From NCBI GenBank assembly GCA_030447785.1, contig JAUJOF010000003.1:1-35713 (forward strand): DNA of 35,713 nt, read 5' to 3'. Below the pieces are notes generated by a model, which ran no database searches, was not told the origin of the DNA, and saw only the letters and a program-made list of their open reading frames with translations. This document shows positions 8,805 to 15,067 of this stretch, one piece after another (the first letter of the stretch is position 1; the number at the start of each line of letters is the position of its first letter). Position numbers and translations under genes: made by a program. The stretch is from Solirubrobacteraceae bacterium (GTDB lineage: Bacteria > Actinomycetota > Thermoleophilia > Solirubrobacterales > Solirubrobacteraceae).

Positions 8805-10583
8805 TCACACCGCGCAGTGGAAGGCGTCGGGCAGCGAGCCGTCGGCCTGGCGCAGCGCGAGAAAGCGCTCCACGATGCGCCGCTTGGCCTCGGCCAGCGG
8901 CACCTGGCCCTCGGCCACCACGAAGTCGGGCGAGGCGTCGCGGTCGCCACCGACCGGGTGCCAGTGGACCCCGTCGGTGGTCACCGTGAGCTCGGGGATC
9001 ATGACTGCGTCGGAGACCGCCACGGCGTCGTCGACCTCGGCGGCGAAGCCCCGCTGCACGAGCGGACGTACCGCAAACCCGTCGCCGGTGACCCCCATGG
9101 TGGCCAGGCGGGCGCGCAACGGCTCGACCTCGTCGCGGTTGTCGGGCGTCTGGGTCATGGCCACGCGCAGGGGCAGGCCCAGCGAGGCCGCGTAGTCCAG
9201 GCCGTCCATGGCGCGCTGCCACGAGCCCGCGCCGCGCCAGCGGTCGTGCGTCTCGGCCCGCGCGCCGTCCATCGAGCTCTGCAGGACCAGTCCGGGCCGG
9301 CCGCTCAGACGGGCCAGCTCGCGCCGGCGCCGTCCGCGGAACAGCATCGCGTTGGTGAGCACCACCGTCTCCAGGCGATCGCTGGCGTACTCGATCATCT
9401 CGAGGATGTCGGGATGCACGAAGGGCTCGCCGCCGGTCAGGTACAGCTCGGTGAAGCCCTCGCGCAGCGCCTCGTCGACCAGCGCGCGGAAGCGCCACGC
9501 CGGCATCTCGCGCCGGCGGGCGTGGGGGGAGGAGGCCACCACGCAGTACGCGCAGGCCAGGTTGCAGTGGAAGTTGGAGTAGACCCACAGCCGTGGCGGG
9601 AACAGCGGCGTGCCGAACAGCGACACCACCGGGCGCCCGTCGTCGCGAGGGGTGCCGGAGCGGCCGGGCACCGACGGCGAAGCCGTCGGTCGGATCGCCG
9701 CCGAAGGCGGGCCCCCAGGCGATCTCACCTCGACGGGCTCTGCCCAGCCCGCGCCGTCGGCCGCCTCGAAGCCGGTGGGCATGGCCTCGCGGTAGACGTG
9801 GAAGGCCCCGCGGGCGCGCTCGGGCGGGGGGACGATCTCCAGGCACGTGGTCCACCAGCCGGTCTCCACGGTCTCCACGAAGGGTTCGGGCAGCCTTGCG
9901 GCGCGCATGGAGGCCGCGTGCGCGCGCCAGTCGTAGGCCAGCGGCACGAGGTCGCAGCGCGCCTGGCCGTCGGCGATGTCGACCACCGCGTACCACGTCT
10001 CGGGCCGCCCGTCGTTGGCCGGGCGGCCGACCGTGCCCACGTTGACCACCAGCGTCGCGTCCACCGTGCGCTGCCAGGGGATGCCGGTGTGGGTGCACAG
10101 CAGGACGTCCGGCCGGCCGCCGGCGCAGGCGTCCAGGCGCATGCGCAGCTCGTCGTCGTCGAGCGACTCCCACAGGAAGTCGTTGACCGCCAGCGGCGAG
10201 CCGTGGACCATGTGCACGTCCAGCCCGCCGATCGTCTCGCGCAGCTCGCCGGGCAGCTCGCGCATCCACGCCGCGAAGTCGCGGCCGGTGTGCGCCAGCG
10301 TGTGGTCGTACATGAGCTGGGCGAAGTGGTTGTCGCGCTCGTCGGCATAGCCACAGCCGCAGTCGGTGTCGCCGCGGCCGATGGCGATGTCGTAGTTGCC
10401 CGCGATGCACTCGACGCCGCCCCCGGTCAGCAGCGGCCAGACCGCGTCGCACTCGGCGCCGAAGCCACCCAGGTCCCCCAGGCAGACGACCCGCTCGCAC
10501 CCGCGGGCGCGCGCATCATCCAGGCAGGCGCTCACCGCGTAGGGATTAGCGTACGCCCCGCCGAAGACCGCCAGCCGCGCCAT
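8805..10583 (-). CDS. Degenerate metallophosphoesterase fused to radical SAM domain
   Basis: A 592-aa fusion from ATG 10583; ATG 10595 is the alternative. Residues 1-200 follow the YfcE/MJ0936-like phosphoesterase plan with GDLGGFG (36-42), GNYD (62-65), HGSP (127-130), THTG (164-167) and NVGTVGRP (181-188). The first metal motif, normally D-x-H, reads GGAYAN, so two ligands are missing. A Pro/Ala/Ser-rich stretch near 285-318 links to a radical SAM domain with C340-x3-C344-x2-C347 (CNLACAYC) and TGGEPF at 383-388. The tail lacks the Cys cluster of SPASM domains. The phosphoesterase half may bind or hydrolyse a phosphorylated substrate for the radical half. The start lies 28 bp from the divergent flavoprotein gene, and the protein heads the minus-strand unit. 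Confidence 0.87.
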   Translation of the reverse strand: MARLAVFGGAYANPYAVSACLDDARARGCERVVCLGDLGGFGAECDAVWPLLTGGGVECIAGNYDIAIGRGDTDCGCGYADERDNHFAQLMYDHTLAHTGRDFAAWMRELPGELRETIGGLDVHMVHGSPLAVNDFLWESLDDDELRMRLDACAGGRPDVLLCTHTGIPWQRTVDATLVVNVGTVGRPANDGRPETWYAVVDIADGQARCDLVPLAYDWRAHAASMRAARLPEPFVETVETGWWTTCLEIVPPPERARGAFHVYREAMPTGFEAADGAGWAEPVEVRSPGGPPSAAIRPTASPSVPGRSGTPRDDGRPVVSLFGTPLFPPRLWVYSNFHCNLACAYCVVASSPHARRREMPAWRFRALVDEALREGFTELYLTGGEPFVHPDILEMIEYASDRLETVVLTNAMLFRGRRRRELARLSGRPGLVLQSSMDGARAETHDRWRGAGSWQRAMDGLDYAASLGLPLRVAMTQTPDNRDEVEPLRARLATMGVTGDGFAVRPLVQRGFAAEVDDAVAVSDAVMIPELTVTTDGVHWHPVGGDRDASPDFVVAEGQVPLAEAKRRIVERFLALRQADGSLPDAFHCAV

Positions 10584-10611
10584 CTGGTCGAGCATAGAAT
10601 CCGGCGCCTCC
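10584..10611. promoter_or_regulatory. Very short divergent promoter region of the rSAM cluster
   Basis: Only 28 bp separate ATG 10583 (-) from ATG 10612 (+). On the minus strand TATGCT is followed by exactly seven bases and then ATG 10583, the arrangement expected for a -10 element of a leaderless transcript. On the plus strand TAGAAT (10595-10600) precedes ATG 10612 by 11 bases. The two -10-like elements overlap, so transcription in the two directions could be mutually exclusive. No convincing -35 was found on either strand. Confidence 0.45.
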
Positions 10612-11802
10612 ATGACCCCCGCCACCGCCTCCCTTCCGCGCGTCGCCATCCTCGGTGGCGGCCCGATCGGCCTGGAGGCCGCGCTGGCGGCGCACGAGGC
10701 GGGCGCCGACTTCACCGTCTTCGAGGCCGCCGATGCGGTCGGGGGGCATGTGCGCCGCTGGAGTCACGTGCGCACCTTCACCCCGTGGTCCATGACCGTC
10801 TCGCCGCGCGTGCGGGCGGCGCTGCCCGCCGCGCCCGACGGCGAGGCGCTGCCCACCGGAGGGGACATCGTGCGCGAGCTGCTGGAGCCGCTGGCCGCCA
10901 CCCCGGCGCTGGCCGGGCGGGTGCGCACCGGGACCCGCGTCCTGGCCGTGGCCCGCGAGGGGATGCTCAAGCACGAGGCCATCGGCCAGCCCGCGCGCGC
11001 CGCGCGGCCCTTCCGCCTGCTCGTGCGCGGCCCCGACGGCAGCGAGGCCATCGAGCACGCCGACGCGGTCATCGACGCCACGGGCACCTACTCCAACCCC
11101 AACCGCATGGGCGACGGGGGCATCGACGCGGTCAACGAGCGCGCGCTGAACCACCGCATCGACCGCTACCTGCCCGACCTCGAGGCCGACGCCGACGCCT
11201 GGGCCGGGCGCACGATCCTGCTGACCGGCGCGGCGCACTCGGCCCAGACCGCCGCGCGAGCGCTCGCGGGCTTCGCCGCGCAGGCGCCCGGCACGCGCGT
11301 GGTGTGGGCGGTGCGCAGCCCGCAACCCGACTGGGGGGCGGTGGCCGGCGACCCCCTTCGCGAACGCGCGGCGCTCAACGCCACGGCGGCGCAGCTGGCC
11401 GGCGGAGCCAGCGACGCGGTGGAGGTCCTGCCCGGACGCGTCACCGAGGCACTGGCCGAGCGCGACGGGCGCGTGGTGGTCACCCTGCGCAACGGCAGCG
11501 CCGAGGAAGTCGAAGTCGATCGGGTTCTCGCCCTCAACGGCGGGGTCGGTGACCACCAGCTCTACCGCCAGCTGCAGGTACACGAGTGCTATGCCACAGC
11601 CGGGCCGATGAAGCTCGCCGCCACGCTGCTGGGCGAGACGGGCGGCGATTGCCTGGCCGTCGGCTCGGCCGGGGCACAGACGCTGGTCAACCCCGAGCCG
11701 GGCTTCTTCATCCTCGGCGCCAAGTCCTACGGGCGCAACTCCCAGTTCCTGCTGCGCACGGGCTGGCAGCAGGTCGATGACGTCTTCACGACCCTCATCT
11801 GA
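10612..11802 (+). CDS. FAD/NAD(P)-dependent oxidoreductase, flavin-monooxygenase-like
   Basis: A 396-aa protein with the dinucleotide-binding motif GGGPIGLEAA at residues 15-24 and an acidic residue (E38 in VFEAA) ending the second strand, as in FAD-binding Rossmann folds. DATGTYSNPNR (about 160) resembles the second FAD contact in flavin monooxygenases. A second Rossmann-like segment (TILLTGAAHSAQTAA, about 199) would bind NAD(P) but has Ala where glycines are usual. A third region (ALNGGVGDHQLYRQ) and GFFILGAKSYGRNSQF complete the fold. The reaction is probably an oxidation, reduction or hydroxylation of a small molecule. It is divergent from the phosphoesterase-rSAM fusion and 12 bases before the phosphatidyltransferase-like gene, so it is probably part of the same pathway. 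Confidence 0.85.
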   Translation: MTPATASLPRVAILGGGPIGLEAALAAHEAGADFTVFEAADAVGGHVRRWSHVRTFTPWSMTVSPRVRAALPAAPDGEALPTGGDIVRELLEPLAATPALAGRVRTGTRVLAVAREGMLKHEAIGQPARAARPFRLLVRGPDGSEAIEHADAVIDATGTYSNPNRMGDGGIDAVNERALNHRIDRYLPDLEADADAWAGRTILLTGAAHSAQTAARALAGFAAQAPGTRVVWAVRSPQPDWGAVAGDPLRERAALNATAAQLAGGASDAVEVLPGRVTEALAERDGRVVVTLRNGSAEEVEVDRVLALNGGVGDHQLYRQLQVHECYATAGPMKLAATLLGETGGDCLAVGSAGAQTLVNPEPGFFILGAKSYGRNSQFLLRTGWQQVDDVFTTLI

Positions 11803-11814
11803 CGGACCTGCGCC

Positions 11815-12636
11815 ATGGCGGCGCCGTCCCTGACCGAAGGGGAGCGCTGGACGCGCGAGCAGCTCGAGGCGCTGCTGGCGGCGCGGTTCTCGCCGTCCGC
11901 CGTGGCGGCGTTCCTGGTCGCTTCGCAGCGCCGGGCGGCGCAGGTGCGCCGTGCCCGGCCCGCGCTGGCCCGCCGCTCACGGGCGTGGATGGCCGCCGGA
12001 GCCGTCGCTTACGCGCTGCCCGCGCTGGCCGGGGCGCCGCTGTTTCGCCGCAGCGCCCGCGCCGCGGCGGGCTGGTGGGTGGCCACGTGGGTCATGCTCG
12101 ACTGGCACCTGGGCATGGTCGAGACCGAGGACGGGCGCCCGCGCAACCTCGGCCCGGCCGACGCCATGACCCTGGTGCGCGTCTGGCTGGTGCCCCTGGC
12201 CGCCGACACGCCCCATCCCGGCTTTGCCGCTGCGGCGTTCGCCTCCGACGTGCTCGACGGCCGCCTGGCGCGGGCGGGCGAGCCCACGCGCATCGGCCGC
12301 GACCTGGAGGGGCTGGCCGACAGCGCCTTCGCGGCGGGCGCCCTGCGCGGCGCGCTGCGCCGGGGCTGGGTGGCGCCCGTGGTGGGGTGGGGCGAGGTCG
12401 TCCGGCTGGGGACCGGGTTCGCTTACGCGCTGTGGATCTACTTCGCCCGCGCGCAGCGCCCCGATCCGGGCGTCACCAGGGCCGCGCGGGTGACCACCCC
12501 GGTACGCGCCGCCGGGCTGGTCGCCGCGGGGGCGGGCCATCCCCGGGCCGCGGCGGCCCTGCTGGGCGGTGGGGCGCTGGGCAGCCTGGTCGCGGTCGGA
12601 CGGGCGCTCGCCCGGTCACGGGCCTCGGGCCTCTGA
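11815..12636 (+). CDS. CDP-alcohol phosphatidyltransferase-like membrane protein with altered motif
   Basis: A 273-aa protein with several hydrophobic segments (about 58-75, 83-98, 117-130, 190-215 and 240-262). Residues 145-169 match the family signature D-x2-D-G-x2-A-R...G-x3-D-x3-D: D145, D148, G149, A152, R153, G161 and D169 are present, but the third Asp is Glu (E165 in GRDLEGLAD). In characterised enzymes this Asp contacts metal or acts as catalytic base, so activity may be changed. The reaction would be transfer of a phospho-alcohol from a CDP-alcohol to an acceptor in the membrane, forming a phosphodiester. The first 50 residues are a non-membrane extension. It follows the flavoprotein by 12 bases and closes the plus-strand arm of the cluster. 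Confidence 0.8.
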   Translation: MAAPSLTEGERWTREQLEALLAARFSPSAVAAFLVASQRRAAQVRRARPALARRSRAWMAAGAVAYALPALAGAPLFRRSARAAAGWWVATWVMLDWHLGMVETEDGRPRNLGPADAMTLVRVWLVPLAADTPHPGFAAAAFASDVLDGRLARAGEPTRIGRDLEGLADSAFAAGALRGALRRGWVAPVVGWGEVVRLGTGFAYALWIYFARAQRPDPGVTRAARVTTPVRAAGLVAAGAGHPRAAAALLGGGALGSLVAVGRALARSRASGL

Positions 12637-12668
12637 AGGACCTGTGTCGCCCGGCACCCCCTATCAAC

Positions 12669-13139
12669 CTAGCCGCCCGGTTGGGGCATGGCTGCGCTGT
12701 CCACCGCGGGCAGCAGCGGCACCGCCTCGTCCCACCCGGCGATCTGGCAGCCATCGGTGCGCTCGAAAGCGCGGTCGACCCTGCGCTCGCCGATGGTGCC
12801 GGTGATCCGGGCGGTCTGGGGGCCACCGTAGATCGCGGCGCACACACGGTCGCGCTCGGGCTCGGAGGCCAGAAAGCCGCCGATCTGCCGCGCGTGGGCG
12901 CACAGGCGCGCCGCGCCCCGGCCGCTCAGCGCGCCGCTGGCACGGGCTCCCTCGGCGGTGCACGCGAGCATCTCGCTGCGCTGCGCCGCGTCCGCGCCGG
13001 GATCGAAGCGGACCGTGAGGCGTACGTCGGCGTCAGCCGGACGACCGGCCACCTGCTGGTCGGCGCCGCTGCACGCCGAGAGGCCGAGCCCAACCAGGAG
13101 CGCGAGAGCCGTGGCGATCCGGCGACGAGCACGCTGCAC
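12669..13139 (-). CDS. SSI-like (Streptomyces subtilisin inhibitor family) lipoprotein
   Basis: A 156-aa protein from GTG 13139, preceded by GGGAGG; GTG 13163 is possible, and upstream frame to 13403 lacks protein character. A basic start (QRARRR), hydrophobic core and lipobox LSAC at 20-23 predict lipid anchoring outside the membrane. The mature part matches the SSI fold: LTVRF, four Cys in the order expected for two disulfides (MLACTAEG/ARLCAHA and DRVCAAIYGGP/DGCQIAGW) and IYGGP following the third Cys. By alignment with SSI (C-P-M-V-Y), the reactive P1 position would be Ala in C-A-A-I-Y. Such proteins block subtilisin-type proteases. A secreted S8 protease lies 6 kb away in this window, a possible target; this link is inference. 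Convergent with the phosphatidyltransferase-like gene. Confidence 0.8.
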   Translation of the reverse strand: MQRARRRIATALALLVGLGLSACSGADQQVAGRPADADVRLTVRFDPGADAAQRSEMLACTAEGARASGALSGRGAARLCAHARQIGGFLASEPERDRVCAAIYGGPQTARITGTIGERRVDRAFERTDGCQIAGWDEAVPLLPAVDSAAMPQPGG

Positions 13140-13193
13140 GGCCTCCCACGCTAGAGATTTCACACCCCCAACACGGATTTTGTCGCCCGGAGG

Positions 13194-13310
13194 TGCTAGC
13201 TTGCGCGCCGCAGGGGCCGGACAGACCCGGCCGCATCCAGCAGTGCGGGCGTTGCAGGTGGTTTCTCCGCAGGCGTACGCAGCACACGACAGCGGAGGAT
13301 CCGCAACACA
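13194..13310 (+). promoter_or_regulatory. Possible csp promoter and long 5' leader
   Basis: TGCTAGCTT at 13194-13202 fits an extended -10 element (TG-N-TAGCTT). It would give a leader of about 100 nt before the cold-shock gene, in line with the long structured leaders known for cold-shock mRNAs. GGAGGAT at 13294-13300 is the ribosome binding site, 10 bases before ATG 13311. No clear -35 is visible. Confidence 0.4.
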
Positions 13311-13514
13311 ATGGCCACCGGAACCGTCAAGTGGTTCTCTGACGACAAGGGCTTTGGCTTCATCACGCCCGATGAGGGCAGCCGGGACCTGTTCGTCCAC
13401 CACACCGGCATCCAGGCGGACGGGTATCGCACCCTCGCCGAGGGAGCACGCGTCCAGTACGAGGAGGAGCAGGGCGACAAGGGCCCCAAGGCCGTCAACG
13501 TCTCCAAGCTCTAA
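13311..13514 (+). CDS. Cold-shock domain protein (CspA family)
   Basis: A 67-aa single-domain protein covering the whole cold-shock fold: [18 protein letters not shown] contains the RNP1 motif KGFGFI and DLFVHH is RNP2. These aromatic surface residues bind single-stranded RNA or DNA. The protein acts as an RNA chaperone that melts secondary structure during translation, either cold-induced or constitutive. Length and motifs are fully canonical. It is a monocistronic gene with a long leader and a strong hairpin right after the stop. Which of several likely csp paralogues of the genome this is cannot be told. Confidence 0.97.
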   Translation: MATGTVKWFSDDKGFGFITPDEGSRDLFVHHTGIQADGYRTLAEGARVQYEEEQGDKGPKAVNVSKL

Positions 13515-13528
13515 GCAACAGGTGTCGC

Positions 13529-13560
13529 CGCGGCCGCGCCCTCACCAGGGCGCGGCCGCG
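13529..13560. terminator. GC-rich hairpin between convergent csp and rhodanese genes
   Basis: A perfect 14-bp stem (13529-13542 paired with 13547-13560) closes a 4-nt loop CACC. There is no T-run on either side. It lies between two convergent stop codons and probably terminates or protects transcripts from both directions, as T-less hairpins often do in high-GC bacteria. Confidence 0.75.
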
Positions 13561-13565
13561 CGCGT

Positions 13566-13913
13566 TCAGTGGGGGGCGACATGCCCGTCGGTGGGCTCCA
13601 GCGGCTGGCCCTCCGCGGTCCACCCCTCGAGGCCGCCGGCCATCGACCAGGCGTCGTAGCCCGCGCGGCGGAAGGCCTGCGCGGCCATGGCCGAGCGCAC
13701 GCCCGCCCGGCACTGGAAGATCACCGGCCGCTCGCGGTCGACGCTCTGCGCCCGGGCGCCCAGGCGCTCCAGCTCGATGTGGCGGGCGCCCTGGGTGTGT
13801 CCGGCCTCCCACTCGTAGGGCTCGCGGACGTCGACGACCTGCGCGCTGCCCTCGCGCAGGGCCTGCGCGGTCTGCGCGACGCTGACCTCGAGCTCGGGGT
13901 CGACGATGCCCAC
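13566..13913 (-). CDS. Single-domain rhodanese-like protein
   Basis: A 115-aa protein from GTG 13913. It contains the rhodanese fold markers VVDVREPYEWEAGHTQGARHI and the active-site loop CRAGVRS, where Cys carries the persulfide in sulfurtransfer. GYDAWSMAGGLEGW is the usual closing segment. Single-domain rhodaneses move sulfane sulfur between thiosulfate, thiols and acceptor proteins in the cytosol. The frame is open further upstream to ATG 14006 and ATG 13979, but those extra residues are not conserved-looking and a -10-like TAAGCT sits 8 bases before GTG 13913. Convergent with csp and divergent from the lipoprotein gene at 14001. Confidence 0.9.
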   Translation of the reverse strand: MGIVDPELEVSVAQTAQALREGSAQVVDVREPYEWEAGHTQGARHIELERLGARAQSVDRERPVIFQCRAGVRSAMAAQAFRRAGYDAWSMAGGLEGWTAEGQPLEPTDGHVAPH

Positions 13914-13921
13914 CGCAGTCC

Positions 13922-13927
13922 AGCTTA
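13922..13927 (-). promoter_or_regulatory. -10-like element of the rhodanese gene
   Basis: On the minus strand TAAGCT fits the TANNNT consensus, and eight bases later the GTG at 13913 begins. This spacing suggests a leaderless mRNA and supports that start. No -35 at the usual distance was identified. Confidence 0.35.
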
Positions 13928-14000
13928 CCGGCGCGTCCGGGTCACCGATGTGGCCGCTGGGAGAAACCCTTGCGCGCATCCACCTCCCGCCGCCTACCGT

Positions 14001-14591
14001 ATGCACGGCGTGGCCCTCCGTCCTCTCATCGTCCTGTTCGCCATGCTGGCGCTCGCGCTCCTGGCCGGATGCGGCTCCACCGGGGAGCGCGCGGCCGAAG
14101 ATCCAGCGCCCGCGCCCCGTCAGGAGGCGCCCGTGCCGCCCGGCGGCGGCCCGGGGCAGCCGCCGCGCTCCCCGCTGCTGCCGCCCCAGGACGTGCCCAG
14201 CACTCCGAGCGGCCCGGCCGACGACGCCGACGTCGCAGTGGTGCGCGAGTGGGCCGACCGGCTGCGCGGCGGGGACGTCACCGGTGCGGCTCGGCTGTGG
14301 GCGACGCCCAGCCGCGCCCAGAACGGCTCGCCGGTGCTCACGCTGCCCGACCGCGAGGCGGTGGAGGCCTTCAACTCGTCGTTTCCCTGCGGGGCGGTGG
14401 TGACGGGCGCGACCGGGGCGCAGCGCGGCTTCACGATCGTCGACTTTCGGATCACCTCCCGAGAGGGCGCGCAGTGCGCCGGTGGTCAGGGCGGCGCGCA
14501 GAGCGCGATCCGCGTGCAGGACGGGCGGATCGCCGAGTGGTACCGCCTTCCCGGCGAGGGGGGGCCGCCGCCGGGCTCCGCGCCCGCCTGA
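14001..14591 (+). CDS. Putative lipoprotein of unknown function
   Basis: A 196-aa protein with a short signal sequence and lipobox LLAGC, so it is probably exported and lipid-anchored. A Pro/Gly-rich linker (about residues 30-72) follows. The globular part begins at VVREWADRLRGGDVTGAARLW and continues through FNSSFPCGAVV, FTIVDFRI and IRVQDGRIAEWYRLP. That order resembles small NTF2/SnoaL-like folds (helix, pocket-lining strands), but I cannot assign a family with certainty. GTG 14010 is an alternative start. TACCGT at 13995-14000 is a -10-like hexamer placed nine bases before GTG 14010. It is divergent from the rhodanese gene and convergent with the DUF6458 gene 9 bases away. Confidence 0.75.
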   Translation: MHGVALRPLIVLFAMLALALLAGCGSTGERAAEDPAPAPRQEAPVPPGGGPGQPPRSPLLPPQDVPSTPSGPADDADVAVVREWADRLRGGDVTGAARLWATPSRAQNGSPVLTLPDREAVEAFNSSFPCGAVVTGATGAQRGFTIVDFRITSREGAQCAGGQGGAQSAIRVQDGRIAEWYRLPGEGGPPPGSAPA

Positions 14592-14600
14592 CCGCGTCGT

Positions 14601-14825
14601 CTAGGGCTCGTCGCGGTACACGCGCCGGCGGCGGGCGACCGGCCGGCCCTCGGGGTCGCCGCGGCCGCTGGCGAGCATGATCAGGGAGATCACCAGGCCG
14701 ATGACTCCCGCGACCATCAGGATCAGCCCGATGGTGGAGATCTCGATGCCCTCGATCGAGGTGTCGATGGCGAACGCCAGGATCGCGCCGACGGCGATGA
14801 GGGCGATGGAGGCTCCAATGCTCAT
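14601..14825 (-). CDS. DUF6458-type small membrane protein
   Basis: A 74-aa protein from ATG 14825; ATG 14837 would add four residues. It starts with MSIGASIALIAVGAILAF, has a second hydrophobic segment (STIGLILMVAGVIGLVISLI) and ends in a short Arg-rich cytoplasmic tail. This matches the two-helix DUF6458 family that is common in actinobacteria and lacks a known function. Both helices are complete. It is divergent from the 67-aa ORF at 14858, with about 32 bp between the two starts. Confidence 0.85.
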   Translation of the reverse strand: MSIGASIALIAVGAILAFAIDTSIEGIEISTIGLILMVAGVIGLVISLIMLASGRGDPEGRPVARRRRVYRDEP

Positions 14826-14844
14826 GGCGCGGGGCATTCCCCCG

Positions 14845-14850
14845 TAGCAT
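14845..14850 (+). promoter_or_regulatory. -10-like element of the 67-aa ORF
   Basis: TAGCAT is followed by seven bases (CTATTCC) and then ATG 14858, the spacing of a leaderless actinobacterial promoter. It lies in a very short divergent region with the DUF6458 gene. No -35 was seen. Confidence 0.4.
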
Positions 14851-14857
14851 CTATTCC

Positions 14858-15061
14858 ATGCAGGCCACGAGCGACGGTGTCTATGCGATCACGCAGGAGC
14901 ACGAGGACCTTCGCGGGATGATCCGTGATCTCGTGCGGGCCAGCGCGTTCATCGTGGGGGCAGATCGGGATGGCTTCGATGCGGGCAGGCTGGAGCACGA
15001 GCTGGGCATCGAGGGCTCGCCGCCGACCAAGCGCGTGGTCATCGCCCGGGGCATGAGGTAG
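14858..15061 (+). CDS. Small protein of unknown function (67 aa)
   Basis: I do not recognise this gene. It has a -10-like element at leaderless spacing, an ATG start and normal high-GC codon use, and its stop lies 6 bases before the zincin gene, all of which favour a real gene. The first part, ITQEHEDLRGMIRDLVR, recalls the N-terminal helix of acyl-CoA dehydrogenases, but the remainder (DGFDAGRLEHELGIEGSP, KRVVIARGMR) does not continue like one. It could be a small soluble protein or the relic of a larger gene. No membrane segment or Cys is present. If translated, it may be co-transcribed with the metallopeptidase behind it. Confidence 0.5.
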   Translation: MQATSDGVYAITQEHEDLRGMIRDLVRASAFIVGADRDGFDAGRLEHELGIEGSPPTKRVVIARGMR

Positions 15062-15067
15062 GCGCTC

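Noticed and set aside
8049..12636. Arsenosugar biosynthesis cluster
   Set aside because: Only the glycosyltransferase resembles that pathway. No arsenite methyltransferase (ArsM), ArsS-type rSAM with its C-terminal domain, ars operon or arsenic regulator is present.
13179..13202. TTGTCG and TAGCTT as a -35/-10 pair for csp
   Set aside because: The spacer is only 11 bases, too short for a standard promoter; only the extended -10 was kept as a tentative call.
14858..15061. Truncated acyl-CoA dehydrogenase pseudogene
   Set aside because: No further acyl-CoA dehydrogenase motifs occur in any frame downstream; the similarity covers one short helix only.
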